From Paralichthys olivaceus (Eukaryota; Chordata; Actinopteri; Pleuronectiformes; Paralichthyidae): DNA of 64,000 nucleotides. Below the pieces are notes generated by a model that was given only the letters and a program-made list of their open reading frames with translations, made no database searches and was not told where the DNA came from. The position numbers and the translations under genes were made by a program. Positions 26,638 through 38,984 of this stretch are shown here, in pieces. The stretch spans positions 14,417,001 through 14,481,000 of the forward strand of contig NC_091094.1 in the NCBI RefSeq assembly GCF_024713975.1. Reading direction: 5' to 3'. The first letter of the stretch is position 1, and each line of letters opens with the position of its first letter.

Positions 26638-29600
26638 ATGAAGCGACCAAGTGAGTTAACACGCTAGTATAGAGCTTACATTACTATTTAAACTTATTGA
26701 TGAGAAATATTGAGGCTGTATTGTTTGGTTTATCAATCTAGATTATAAGATAAGTGCTAACTGCGCTATTTGGTCTGCATTAGCTTTAGCCAGCTTTTCA
26801 ACTCCCGTGCGTTTTCTCTTTGTGTCTCCAGAGTTAAAGAAAGCGAGCAAACGTGTCTCATGTTCCAAACGTTATAAAATACAGAAGAAGGTAAGTGCTT
26901 TGACTATATTTAAACATCAACTTTCCACCACGATCTGAAGATTAACGTTTAAAACTTAAAGGAGTATTGTGTGAATGATTTTTCTGCTGCTAGTTTCTGT
27001 TCGCAGTTCATTGTAATGCCCACAAGAAGCTGAGTTACATCCCTTGGTTTGATATTTAGGTCCGGGAGCACAACAAGAAGCTCAGAAAAGAGTTAAAGAA
27101 GAAAGGAGTGAGCAAACGAGTGAAGAAGGACCCAGGAGTGCCCAGCAGTGCTCCCTTCAAAGAGGAGGTGCTCAGGGAGGCAGAGCAGAGGAGGCTACAG
27201 GTTGGTACCATCATGAAGTGGTTTTACGAAACAAGATCACTGGGTTTTAGATTCCTAATGTTCACTTCTTGAAAATGATTTGATATTCGATAGATTGAAG
27301 AACAAAAGGAGAAAAAGAGACAAGTGGTAAAAGAAGAGCGAGCCAAGAAGAGGAAGAAGGAAAAGGATTCTGCAAGTAAAGAAACTGAACCCAATGCCAA
27401 GAAGACTCGGAAGGTAAAAGGATAAGTCTACAGACATCTGTGAAACCAGATTTTAATGTTGACCAACTTAAATCTGTTGTACTGTTTACACAGGAGAATG
27501 GGAAGAATTCACAGGCTCCAGACAGGAGTTCAAAACAGTTCCTTTGCAGTGAATTAAATAAGGTAGGACTTCCCCGGCCTGGTCAGTGTTTTACTGCCTT
27601 AGTTCTCTGTAGAAACTCATCTATCACTGCTTAATCTGATCTCCATCTCTTCAGGTGATTGATGCATCTGATGTGGTGATTCAAGTCCTCGATGCTCGTG
27701 ATCCTCTGGGGTACAGGTGTCCTCAGCTGGAGGAGGCGGTGCTGCAGAGGGACGGCAACAAGAAACTACTCTTAGTTTTAAACAAAATAGGTAAATAGAC
27801 ATAAGATGGTGTCAGGTCATAGTAAAACACACACATTAGCATGTGTGTGGCCTGTTGTAAATCTTTATTGAAACTAGATTGACTGTACTTTTAACTCATG
27901 TATTTCTTGTTGGGTTTTCTGTATTGTAGATCTTGTGCCAAAGGAGAATGTGGAGAGGTGGATACAGTGTTTACAAAAGGAGTTTCCAGTTGTGTTGTTT
28001 AAAGCATCAACACAGATTCAGGACAAAACAGTGGTAGGAGGTGCACTTCACAAATATGTTTTCAAAAACTATGAAATACTGAATGGATGTTGAAACTCTG
28101 TCTAAATTGTAGGTTGCTCAGGTGGGAACGCATTCATAACAAAGCCTTCATTTCATCAGAAGTTAATACATTTTTATTTGATAAATACATGTTCATCCCC
28201 CATTCATATTATCTAAAATCTCTATATATATATTTGCAGTCAGAGTTTGAATTATTTATTAATTATTTTTGCAAATGAGTGAGATGTCAAATAATTGATT
28301 GGAAGATTTTAAGTACTATTTCCAAATTGAGTTAGAAAATGAATTCTGACTCATGCCCATTGCTTAAATACGTTCACTAACGTGACCTCTTTATTGAGCT
28401 TAGTCCAAACAATTGTAAAAATGAATTCACAGAATGCAGATAAGGTGAATTTGCATGACTCATAAATAATAGTTTCAATGTGTCTGTATGTCAGTTAAAT
28501 ATGGAGGACTGAGAAGGTTGAGCAGCTTCTGTTGTGCTGTTATAACTGGTTATAACCTCCAAGAGTAACAAGCAAACCACATTATTTACCAGTTTTGTCA
28601 AAACAAAGCTGATGTGTGTGTTTGTGAACAAAACCAAAATATGTTTCCAGTATCTTCACCGTCTCATTGATCCAGTGTTTATTTGTGGAAGATACTTCCA
28701 CTGATCTGTCATCTGGTTCTGTCTTCCTAAGAAAGCTAAGAAGAGCAGGGTTGTGGCCTCAAACGAAGTCATCGACAGATCCAGAGCAGCAGCATGTTTT
28801 GGAAGCAGCTGCCTCACTGAGCTTCTCTCAAGTTACGCTACTGACACAAAGAATGATGCTTCACTCAAAGTGGGTGTAGTTGGTAAGCACAATTTTCCAC
28901 AGTCTAAAACTACATTTCCCCCCTTGACAAAGTGACTCTTAGACATCAAATACTATCACTAGAGGATTTAGATTGTTATTGATATTACTTATGCGAGCAC
29001 TATGACTCCTTTGCTGTCTGATGGACCTCTGAAAAATAGGCAAACTATATTCTTTCTGGTTTCTTTGGCTCTCTTCATATGTACAGATATCTAAATGTGT
29101 TTTTTACCCTCAGGTTTTCCTAATGTGGGGAAGAGTAGTCTGATCAACAGTATGAAGGGGATCCTGGCCTGTAACGCTGGAGTCAAGAGGGGAATCACAA
29201 AGTGAGTGACAGGCATAAAAAGACAAGCTCTCATCACAACTGTAGCATTTCCTGTTCCACACAGGATTTCTGTAGCAGTAGATGTTACTAATGTTAGTGC
29301 TCAGACACACACTGTTAACATCATTTTCTGATCAGGTTCCCTTTCCTTATTTCAGTGTAAAACCCAGGAGTTCATCAGATGTTTATATACATGCATGAGC
29401 GGTGATATCCACATTCAATAAATGAAATACTCCAATTAGTAAAATAGTAGTTATCAATAATTAGTAGGACATGACTGTTGTTAAAAGCAACAATAGAGCT
29501 GAGTAGCATCAAAGTAGTGGAGTCCTATCACATGACCAGATGACAATTGGTTTCACAAAAGTGAACCTTGAAACTTTGTGACTGTGCAAACTGTGAGGTG

Positions 29601-31905
29601 GGCATCATCTGGAGGGGACACTTCTCATACACACACACACACACCTTCAAGTGTGTATGTCCAGTGTTTTTTACTTGCTTCACTCCCTTCCACATAATCA
29701 CATGTTAACTCCAACTCTGCAGATCTATGCAAGAGGTGCACATCACGAAGAATGTGAAGCTAATAGACAGCCCCGGAGTCTTGGCATCGCCATCCAACTC
29801 ACAGGCTTCTATGGCCCTGAGGAGCCTGCAGGTGGAGGAGGGCCAGGAGACAGTTTTGGAGGCCGTCAGGACTCTGCTCAAACAGTGTGACAAGTCCCAG
29901 GTAGGAAGTGTTTCCATCTTGAGAGCGATGTGCAACATAAGGTCTGGTTGTTCTGTTCAAATGATAAAGGTATTTAAAGTAACCTATACTCGGTGTTCTC
30001 ACAGATCATGCTTCAGTACACTCTGCCAGACTTCAGAAACTCTCTAGAGTTTTTGACCTTGTTTGCCAAGAAGCGTGGTTTTCTGCAGAAGGGTGGAGTC
30101 GCTAACACAGAGCATGCAGCCACAGCTTTCCTTGCTGAATGGACAGGGTGAGTTTGTTTTGACCGAAATACTTTTTGAAAATTAGGCTGCTGCAGTGCAT
30201 CAATGTGGAAATGAGGACAAAACGCAAATCTGGACTTCAGTATGAAGACTTCTAATCCAACTCTGATCCAAACACAGTGCCTGGAAATACATAAATATAA
30301 TAAGAGTCTGGAGAGCGACATGTCATTTTAAAACATTTGTTTTGACGTTTCCTCAGAGCGAAGATGAGCTACCACTGTAAGGCAGCAGAGAACAAGAGCC
30401 TCCCTTCGTACCTGTCTGACGCTGTGGTAGCTGAGATGAAGAATGGTTGGGACCTGACTAAACTGGAAACAGGAAACAAAGAATGCCTGAAAGGTGCAGA
30501 CATGTAGTTTAAATTATTCTAACAAATATTAGGTCCAGTTTTATTGAAGTAAATCAATTTATCAAATAATATTAGTTGCACTTACATGTAGCACTTTCAG
30601 TTTTTACTTGATTCTTGCTGTTATGGGTTTTTATCCTCAAGGTTAGCTGCACTTACTGTAAATTGCTTTGGATTAAAGCGTCAGCTCAATGATATATAAC
30701 GTACTTGAGGCTGTTCAAGGTTTTGAAGTAGTGATGATGGATGAATGATCTTTATGCTGCAGTTGGTGATGCTAAGTAAAAACTACTGCACTTTTATTTG
30801 ATTGAATTTTTCTTTTTGGCACATTTCATCTGGGCATATTAAGTAAACAAGTTGACTAATACATTAGTCACATGTCTGGATTTCATCCTTCAAGTTCTCT
30901 AGACAGTGTAGCAAAATTTTATCGGCTCTTATAAGCCTCTTCTTTTGTACACCAGCGCTGATGTATGTTTTTCATTTCCATTATAAGACTTGGGTGCAGC
31001 ACCTAAACCAAATTACCAGAACAATGCTGAGATTTGGCTAGTATGCTGGAGAGAAAGGAAAGTGTACTGGCTGTGATTTAAGACGATATTTGCTCCTCTT
31101 TTCGTCTTGCTAATGTCTTGGTGTTCATTGACAAAACAAAAACCTGTGTTTATATAAATATTGTAATGAAAATGGTCCAAAATGATGGAGAAACATTTCT
31201 ACAATTCAGAATTCCAAATGTTGCCGCTACTGGGCTTCTAGACTTGTCAGTGCAGTGTTTAAAATGGAGTCACTCCTGTGAATGAAACTGAAAACAGTTT
31301 TTGCTCTTGCAGGTGTGAAATGTCCAAACCAGGCCAGCAGTATAAGCTTCACGTCTAAAGGGCCGACTACAGGTCTGCTGAGCATCAGTGAAATCAGTGA
31401 AGTAAAACCTGATGCTACAACCACAGAGCGTGAAGCAGTGCAGAATGATGAGGTAACTACAGATGTCACATTAGTGTGTGTTTGTTTTGAAGAAGAATAA
31501 AGCTGTTTCAAAAAGCATGGAAATGAGGACATATACGCAAGTCTGATATGTTTGTGAAGACTTCTAATCCAACTCTGATCCTGCTGGCTGGTCATATTTT
31601 TGATTCTGTGTATTTTAATGATTTTTGGTGTTTAAAGAAAGTCATCTTCTCTTTTAGCCTGAACAAACTCCTGAGGAGACAAATAACACAGAAGAGTCGG
31701 AGAAACCACAGGAGGTGTCACTCATAAGTAAATTCTGTTTTTAAAAGAAGTATTTTTCTACTAAAACCTGCACACAGTTGGTCATGTTTTTACTTATTGC
31801 CCTGTTTTTGCAGAAAAACCTGTCAAGGTGCAGTTTCCCATCGACATCAATCTCTCCGCAGCTTCAGCAGATGACGCTTATGACTTCAACATGGACTTTA
31901 AATGA
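26638..31905 (+). CDS. gnl3: Nucleostemin (guanine nucleotide-binding protein-like 3)
   Basis: Nucleolar GTPase that supports pre-rRNA processing and stem-cell proliferation and shuttles to the nucleoplasm to modulate p53/MDM2 (family knowledge). Exons: 26638-26650, 26832-26890, 27060-27200, 27294-27413, 27494-27562, 27655-27790, 27930-28033, 28732-28882, 29114-29201, 29723-29900, 30005-30147, 30357-30493, 31313-31452, 31658-31727, 31814-31905. This gives 546 aa (human about 549), all GT-AG, phases consistent. The N-terminus [20 protein letters not shown] is a basic nucleolar signal, followed by a basic coiled-coil. The G domain is circularly permuted: DARDP 147-151, NKID 177-180 (G4), GFPNVGKSS 265-273 (G1) and DSPG 309-312 (G3). 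The acidic tail ends [14 protein letters not shown]3L is the alternative, but the N- and C-termini and the neighbours fit GNL3. A polyadenylation signal is at 32221. Confidence 0.96.
30200..30275 (+). ncRNA. C/D-box snoRNA, SNORD19-like, copy A (gnl3 intron 11)
   Basis: Lies in the 209-nt intron 30148-30356. It has a C-like box ATGAGGA (30211-30217), D box CTGA (30263-30266), and upstream of D the guide CTAATCCAACT. The eight bases ATCCAACT can pair with AGTTGGAT of 18S rRNA, and the box D +5 rule points to the G in AGTTG. Human GNL3 introns host SNORD19 copies, which I recall as targeting 18S G683. The last 27 nt through the D box are identical to copy B in intron 13, so the identification rests on conservation plus host and target. 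The C box has one mismatch to RUGAUGA. Confidence 0.75.
31512..31590 (+). ncRNA. C/D-box snoRNA, SNORD19-like, copy B (gnl3 intron 13)
   Basis: Lies in the 205-nt intron 31453-31657. It has a C-like box ATGAGGA (31523-31529), possible D' CTGA (31543-31546), D box CTGA (31575-31578) and a short terminal stem (AGCA / TGCT). The guide next to box D is identical to that of copy A, so both should target the same 18S rRNA position. It is processed from the spliced gnl3 intron, as is usual for vertebrate C/D snoRNAs. Confidence 0.78.
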
Positions 31906-32220
31906 GCTTCATCTTTTCACTGCTTTAAAAAATAGCTCACATGGTCTGAGGATGCAGACCTGAACTGGTGGCCTCCCCTAACTGCTGAAACCTGGAGGAC
32001 AGTGGGAGTTTTCCCATACGAGAACTGACCTTTATTCTAGACTACAGTTTTCATTCGATAGCATCGAAATTCGTTTGTCTGGGTTTTGTCTGCAGTCCAG
32101 GAGATTAAATGCTTGGTGCATATGTATTAATCACCGACTTCTCCTTTTAAAATGTCCAGGGGTAATAAGCAGTATCTTGTCAATACAGAATCATGTAAAT
32201 AGCTGACTCACTATAAATGT

Positions 32221-32226
32221 AATAAA
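32221..32226 (+). terminator. gnl3: gnl3 polyadenylation signal AATAAA
   Basis: Canonical AATAAA 316 nt after the gnl3 stop codon, with a T-rich run (TTTTTTTCCC) about 20 nt downstream. It probably defines the 3' end of the transcript. Confidence 0.6.
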
Positions 32227-32289
32227 TCCTCTATAAAGCCTTTTTTTCCCAAAACAGTTTTTATGGTGTTTTCTTGCAAATATTTCTAT

Positions 32290-32575
32290 TCAATTAAATG
32301 GTTAATGGACTTAATGTAAATCGATCTTTTCCAGTCTTAACCACTCAAAGTGCTTTACAGCGCGAGTCTCATTTACACACATAAACTATAATGTAGTGCA
32401 TCTATATGCAGCGCTTTTCTATCAGAGAGCCTTCATAAACTGTCGGAACAGCTGTGGGGACGATTTGGGGTTCAGTGTTTTGCCTAAGGGCACTTCAGCA
32501 TACAGACTGGATGTGCTGAACCACCGACATTCTATTTTAAGAGGACTTCCCTCTAACTTCTGAGCCAAAGAATAT
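32290..32575 (-). mobile_element. tRNA-like SINE/MITE copy between gnl3 and glt8d1
   Basis: Read on the minus strand it starts TGGCTCAGAAGTTAGAGGGA, a tRNA A-box-like head, and continues to TCGGTGGTTCAGCACAT, a degenerate B box. The other half (GTGCTTTACAGCGCGAGTCTC, AAGGGCACTTCAGCATACAG on the plus strand) matches words I recall from a widespread fish tRNA-derived repeat. It has no coding content. Confidence 0.6.
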
Positions 32576-34175
32576 CATGATCAGTTTGATCATTTCCTTT
32601 CTTTGGCAGAACTATTTGGGAAATTTTGTAAAACTTAACAATTCCATGTCAATCAAGTGACGAAGCAGTGCCTTGTTACAATTTTCATAAAAAATGTATT
32701 TCAATTTGTGTTACATTAGGGTTTTATTTGAGAGCATTTAAATAAGAACTTTTTTCAGAAAAAGATGTCACACGGCATTCTGTTCACTGGATGTGGATAT
32801 GAAGGGATTCTGTCTGTGGTCCTGAATTATAGGATCACTCACAACAACTGCACACTATCAAAACAATGATCGCAGGCAAATTAATTTTCATAGCTTTTCC
32901 AAACAAATTCTCACCTGATTACCTCCCTCCAAACTCCCACCTCAGTCTGAAGTTGGTCACAACCAACAGCAGGTAACTGACCACAAATTGGCACAAAGTA
33001 TTTGCTGTGGGTTTTGCAGGTTATATATATATATATATATATATATATCATCTCACTTAACTTTCAAATTCTTTTATAGGAAGCTGGCCCACACGTAGTG
33101 TTGAAAAACACTGGTGTACTACAGGTGCTTGGGAATAAAAATCACAAGACATGACTGCTTAAAAATGTATGTTTTATTTTTGCACTTTAAAAAAGTATTT
33201 ACACCAGCAAGGTAAAGGCTTTCCAGCATGTAAAAAAAAATCCAAAGGATCAAGCATGGGAATGTAAACATTATGTTCTTACATTTCTGCTGAGGTGCAG
33301 TTTGCTTAGTCATCTGCATATAAAGTCATAAACAACCACACTAATGGAATGAAAGGCTGAACGATGATAGCTGGGGCACCATTAGCCTGACTAGTGTATT
33401 TGAACTAAATTAACAACTTTCATTTAGTGGCTCATTCAGAGAAATGTGCTGTTACAGGGAAGACAAGTCCCTTTTGTCTAATTGTTATGAGCACAGATGA
33501 CTCTTTAAGTGTTAAAACAAGGTGCTGATAAATAGTATGTGCTTTTAATACAATTCATGACTTTTCTACAGGAAGTTGTGAACTGAGTTTAACTATGTGA
33601 GGCATTAGTATGATGACATTTCAGACTATCTGAAATCTGAAGGGAACATTTTTTAAGCAGGTATAAATTTCTCTGCATGATTAGATCTGAGGTAACATTA
33701 AAAGGCATTTAGTATTTAAATAAAGTAAGTTCACCATCCAGCTGCTGCAGGAAAACAAACCTGCTGAGATTAAAATGAGCAAAGTCGTACAAAGTGATGT
33801 TGAAGTGACGTCACAGATTAATTACTTCTGGCTGGGGTGATGCACTCATTTCTATTCATATCACAGTGTTCAGGTGCAACACCTTCATGTTGCTCAGGGT
33901 AAAACACTGAAAACAGTGTATGCCTCTTAAGCAAAACACTCAGGTTTCAAACGTTAATCAGAATATTTTTGAGAAATGAGAGTTAAAGCAATATCAAGGG
34001 AAGCAATAAGGGGAGCTTTGTATGAGCGAAAAGTAGCTACACAGGTTAACATGTTCAGAGGATGATATGGCAGAATTCAAACGGAGAGTTGACTAGTGAC
34101 AAGGCCTTACGTAGTTCCTGAGGTATCACAATGCGTGGTCTGAGCTGTGGACTTGGCTGGTCCTGTTTTGTCAGT
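32576..34175. other. Convergent 3' region of gnl3 and glt8d1
   Basis: No coding exon. The right part should be the glt8d1 3' UTR. A minus-strand AATAAA at 33173-33178 would give a UTR of about 1 kb. A pure (AT)n tract lies at 33021-33048. Confidence 0.5.
33021..33048. repeat. (AT)14 microsatellite
   Basis: Uninterrupted TA/AT dinucleotide run in the gnl3-glt8d1 interval. Likely polymorphic. Confidence 0.9.
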
Positions 34176-36803
34176 CTAGCTGTCCCCCTCGTGTCGTCGC
34201 ACAGGATGAAATTTTCCCGTGGGGTCTGGAATAAACCATTTGTCCCACACATCAGAAAAAGAAGATGTTCTGCCCCAGGGCTTATAGTGTCCATTCCAGT
34301 GGAGGAGTTTGGCAGCCTTTACAAACTGTGGGGAGTAGCGGTTCCCAGCGCCTGTGTTACCTGCAAAGCATATGTTCATCCATATTATGATCATTTACAT
34401 TCATGCCATACTGTCCATTTTATTATGTGTCCTCTTAATGAAACTGATTGATGAGGGTTATCCACATGTAAAATCAATTAGATCTACTGCCTGTGTTTTT
34501 CTGGCTCTTGACCAGAACTCACCGAGGTGCCTGACATGCCACATGGGGTCAATGTTGGAGTGACGTTTGTAGAAAACAATGAGGAGAGGAGGAGTAATTA
34601 TGCTCTCTGCCATTGTTTCACTGTACAGATCCTCCCTGCAGAAACAAACAAATGTATCTTAACAAGTCCACTGGATTAAATGTGTGTGAAATTACAGAAA
34701 AAACACAAAATCATTTTGTGAGTAGCTTACTGTGTGTTCAGCTCCATCCAGTGCTCCAATCGTTGGGTGATGTTCTGGTTCTTCCACTCAGTCAGGTTGG
34801 CGAGGATGACCCCCGGGTTGAAGGAGCATGTATTGGCCCTCATCCCCAGCTTCTTTATTGACCCCTTCTTGAAGTCCAGGAAACCTATATAGTTGTTCTG
34901 TTGAAAAATATTATTTATGTAATCAAGTTTCACAATACTCTTTAACAAATACTACACATTCAGAAACTTTAAATAACTGAAACTAGTCAGTTCATGCTAG
35001 ATGTGACTACCTGGTTTCCAGCCCCTCGCACAATCCCCTTAGCAGAGGCTGAATCACAGTCGTCTGAGAAGGCAGCTGCATGTCCTGATTTGAGGTTGGT
35101 GTCATAAAGCTCTTGAATGTTCCCTGAGATCCCACAGAAAAGACACGATCCACGATCATTCATTCTGATTCAGAAAATATTTCTGTTGTTCCATTAGAGT
35201 CCAAATAATATGGATTTGTAAAATAAATAAAAGTTTTCATATTTGCAAACATAAACACGTGTCTGTGAAAGGCTCAATCTGTTGGGCTCCTGTAATACCA
35301 TTAAGGATTTTGAGAGTAATGAGTGAAAATAGTGAATAACAAGAAGCTGAATAGTTATCTTCACTAGTTTTATATCCTTGTTTATTCTCTTCCTCCTTCC
35401 AGAGTCTTACCTTGTACAATGATATCATCATCCAAGTAAATGGCTTTCTCTGCCTCAGGTATGAACACAGGCAGGTAAAACCTGGCAAACGTCAACTGCC
35501 CGCCCAGTTTTGCAGCCTCCTGTGTCTGAGGATCTTTAGATATCTTCCCACTGAGAAGCTCAGGTTTGAAAACAACTATCTTGTAGTTGATGTTTTTCAG
35601 CTTGGTCTCACTAAGCCACGCTCTGTTGGTAAAAACATTGGGCGTGTCAGACAACATCAAATCTGACCTCCTCAAGGAAGTAGAATGATTATGAATGCAT
35701 GGCATTGTCTTACTTAAGGTGTTCCACTGTGTCATTCAAGGTCACAATGGTGAAGACAACATTGGCTTTACTGTTCTGGTAGACACTGTTCATGGCAGCA
35801 ACCACAGCACCGAGTCTCTCCTCAGCTGCAGTGATGAGGACGGGAATCTCCTCTCCTTTCCTCGCCAACTCCAGCTTAAGGGCCGGAGACAGCTCGGCCT
35901 CGAAGGGAAGAATCGCCCCTGCATCTAAAGGGCCCACAGACGTAGTTTATTATCAAGACGTTGCTCCATTTGTAGCTGGCACACAGTAGTGAGATGAACA
36001 TACCTGGGTTTTCCTTATGTAGAAAGTCGCTGAGGTTGAGGAGATTTCGTTGGACTATGATCAGGAAGGCCACAGCCAGCAGCAGCAGGATGACCACGTT
36101 TACTGAAACACATGAACAGTTGATTTTAAAGGGATAGTTCAGCCAAAAAGGAAAACTCACTCATTATCTACTCAGCACTATGCCGATGGAGGAGCGGGTG
36201 AATTGTTTGGATCCACAAAACAGCTCTTGGGTTTTCAGGGGTAAACAGCTTTGCAGCCAAATCCAAAGCAATTGAAGTAAATGGTGACCACTTCTTCAAA
36301 CAAAACAAAACAAACCGCAGAGACATTCAAATTTGAGGTCATTACACCATGTTTTTGCCTGAATGTCCTCTGATATCCTCCTCTGGACTCATTTCGAGTC
36401 TAATTTGAATGTTGGAGCTTGCAGACTCTTGGATGACACCACAGGAGCAGTATGGAGGCATTTTATGTTTTCTTTCTGTTGTTTTATACGTTTGAAGAAG
36501 TGGTCACCATTAACTTCCCTTGTACTGGATTTGCAACGCTGAAAACTCAAAAGTGTTTTTGGTGGACTCAAACACTTCATTCACCACTCCACCGACATAA
36601 TGATGAGTATAGATCATGAGTGAATTTTCATTTTTGTGTGAGCTATCAATTTCAACAACACTGGGACTGTGAAAGCAACTAATTCCTGGAAGTTAATATT
36701 CGTTTTCCAGTATTTATAGAACCGTTATTAGTCCACAGTGTCTCAACACTGCAGACATGTCTCAGAGGTGCAGATCCCCAGACTCACCCCTCCTCAGCGT
36801 CAT
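34176..36803 (-). CDS. glt8d1: Glycosyltransferase 8 domain-containing protein 1
   Basis: Type II membrane protein of the GT8 family, presumed Golgi-resident; the acceptor is not firmly established. Exons in transcript order: 36788-36803, 36004-36102, 35714-35924, 35411-35622, 35011-35123, 34731-34897, 34523-34635, 34176-34360. This totals 371 aa, the same as the human length I recall; phases close and all introns are GT-AG. The N-terminus MTLRRVNVVILLLLAVAFL is a short cytosolic tail plus signal anchor. The GT8 domain follows: EIPVLITAAEERLGAVVAAM, then LTFARFYLP and YLDDDIIVQG with the metal-binding DXD-type D173-D175, then TCSFNPGVILANLTEW and YSPQFVKAAKLLHWNGHYKP near the C-terminus. Start ATG 36803 gives the conserved (K/R)RVN leader; the longer upstream open frame is unlike the family. 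It diverges from spcs1 and converges with gnl3. Confidence 0.96.
36131..36649. mobile_element. MITE in glt8d1 intron 1 (GGGATAGTTC family)
   Basis: Left end GGGATAGTTCAGCCAAAAAG, right end CATTTTTGTGTGAGCTATCA, which are imperfect inverted repeats. Just inside the left end are ACTCACTCATTATCTACTCA and CTATGCCGATGGA. The same terminal and subterminal words occur in the element at 48772-48985. It lies wholly inside intron 1 (36103-36787). No coding content; class (hAT-like or other) not determined. Confidence 0.7.
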
Positions 36804-37538
36804 GACAGCCGCATCCGAGTCCCCAGCTCCTGTGGTGAAACTCTGACAGTGCTTGGTGATCGCAGCCTGATGGGATGAGTTCCCTCTGAGCACCGCGGTG
36901 AACCCAGGCTGCTGCAGCCGCACACAACCACACGCTCTCTGCGCACAGCTGACGCTCACTGCGTGTTCGCTACGCTTGAATCCAAAACGTCCGCAGCGCA
37001 GCTGGAGTCAGGTCGAAAGAAAAAACCACAAACACGGCGGCGAAAAGTAAATTACACTGAAGCCAAAGTGCCAACTCAACATCCACACGTTCATCCTCCA
37101 GCACGGCTGCACGGGGCACGGCTGCCCCGGCGATTGCCTGATTTTAAAATCGCATAGAGTCGCTGTTTTTAGCCTAAACAAATAATAATAAGTCGCATTT
37201 AACGATGAATGTATTTCAACGACACAACATACGGGGTGATATTGTATTCTTAAAATATAACAGCCAAACATTCCGACAGCCAGGCTGTTGAGGCGGACAC
37301 AGCGTTTCACTGATAACTAGCACACTGATGAACAAAGCGCAGCGCTTCAGCCTCATCCCTGTGCGTTACACGTCTGTGCGCCTGCGCAGCTAACGCAACT
37401 TAGAGCCTCCGCGAGTACCCGGATGGGTCCTTTACAACACGACGTATCTTTCCACAGACCGGAAGTTGAAGTGCATCATTTTGCGGTCGCTCGGACCAAA
37501 GTCTCGTCGCGTTTACCTTCTTCATTCTGAGGGTGAAG
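36804..37538. promoter_or_regulatory. Bidirectional promoter between glt8d1 and spcs1
   Basis: The two start codons face away from each other across 735 bp of CpG-richer sequence. An ETS-type CCGGAAGT lies at 37459-37466, 73 bp before the spcs1 ATG. No TATA box is apparent. The head-to-head pairing of these genes is the same in human as I recall, which suggests shared regulation. Confidence 0.6.
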
Positions 37539-38636
37539 ATGTTGTCCGTATTCAAGTCCATCCCCTCACACATGGTAAGATCTCTGCGGCTCACTTGACG
37601 CGGAGCTGCGTTATGCTAGCCGTGTTTCATCCATGCTTCTCCGTCGAGCTAACGTTAGCTGGTGGATGCTGTGGGCACAATGGGAACAGCTGCTAGATAA
37701 AGTTATGTTTCATAAACAGGAACCAGCCAGCGCAGTCTTCCAATGCAGCCAAGGCACGTATTAAACCCACCGTTTAGCTGATGGGTGGTGTTTAGTGTGA
37801 AACTCTGGAGGTTCTTAGGTAAACATAACGGTGCTTTTAATGCTACCTCGATATTATGGGTGCATATAACCCAGGTGGTTTTTACTGGGGTTCGTGTAGC
37901 TAATTAAATAAACCCATGCAATGTCAGCAGCTAATCATTTGCTCAAACTGCCCCACCATGTTTGATGTACTGACTTGTTGTGTTGCAGGATTACAAAGGC
38001 CAGAAGTTGGCTGAACAGATTTTCCAAGGAGTAATTCTCATCTCAGCGGTAACTAACATGACACATGCTAACCAGCTGCTAGAATATATTTATTTCATAG
38101 AGTTAACATTTGGTCCTTCTCCCCAGGTGATTGGATTCGTGTACGGTCTGATCATTGAACAGTTTGGGTGGACAGTGTACATTGTCTTAGCTGGTTTCGC
38201 TGTGTCCTGTGTGGTAAGTTTTTGCTATATGTTGTAGACAATAGCAATAATATCGTAATATGATTTTCATTATTATCAATATAACAAAGATTAAATGTAT
38301 ACATCGATATAATGCTTGAGGACAATAACATTCAATTGTTCTACTTCAGACTCGAGCAGAAATCAGTATTTAAACTTAAAAGAAAGAATAATGTGACATT
38401 TTTGAGGACATTGATGTGTTTTATGCCAAAGATAAGATGACAAAATGTTTCTGTCATGACAAACAGGCAACATTATATCATTTATTTCCTGTATCTGTCC
38501 TTGACTGTAGTTGACCCTGCCTCCGTGGCCCATGTACAGAAAGAATCCTCTGTCCTGGCAGCCAGCTGTACCAGAGACCAATGGAGAGTCCAGCCAGAAA
38601 CCTCAGGAAAGCCTCAAGAAGAAGAAGCACAAGTAA
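37539..38636 (+). CDS. spcs1: Signal peptidase complex subunit 1 (SPC12)
   Basis: Small non-catalytic subunit of the ER signal peptidase complex, which cleaves signal peptides at the ER membrane. Four exons: 37539-37574, 37989-38048, 38127-38213, 38511-38636, giving 102 aa, the same as the human length I recall. Residues 13-21 (DYKGQKLAE) are the conserved cytosolic start. Two membrane helices follow, about 23-42 ([19 protein letters not shown]) and 46-64 ([19 protein letters not shown]), joined by a short EQFGW luminal turn. The signature [12 protein letters not shown] comes next and the tail ends KKKKHK. Introns are GT-AG and in frame. A polyadenylation signal AATAAA lies at 38767. It is head-to-head with glt8d1. 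Confidence 0.96.
37647..37660. repeat. AGCTAACGTTAGCT palindrome in spcs1 intron 1
   Basis: Perfect 14-bp palindrome 73 bp inside intron 1, with another GCTAGC-type word at about 37614. It belongs to the same word family as the cluster at 24697-24815. Confidence 0.6.
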
Positions 38637-38766
38637 CACAAAACAGTCCGTGCCCAGCTGTTAATACATCTTTTTATAATGGATATTATTTGAAGCAATT
38701 TGGATGAAAACTTTGTTACAGTGTTTATTAGTCAGTCATGAAATCTTTGTGTCCAAATAATTTAAT

Positions 38767-38772
38767 AATAAA
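38767..38772 (+). terminator. spcs1: spcs1 polyadenylation signal AATAAA
   Basis: AATAAA 131 nt after the spcs1 stop codon. Confidence 0.6.
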
Positions 38773-38984
38773 CACCTGATGCTGTCTATATTTTATAAAT
38801 GCAGTGTTTTCATTTGTATTTAGTAGAATCCTACTGATACTGGATTTTAGAGCCTCTGCTGATATTTTAAAGGAGTAAAAAAAAAATAAATAAATCGGAC
38901 AGTCATATTGGCTGACATTTTTCACAGTTATATAAACACACACGTCCAGTGGAGGTTAAAAACAAAACCCAGGACGATGTCAGT

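Noticed and set aside
30729-30795. Possible third C/D snoRNA in gnl3 intron 12 (GTGATGA with GTAGT/ACTAC stem)
   Set aside because: A good C box and stem are present, but no CTGA D box at the right place. A SNORD69 homologue cannot be claimed.
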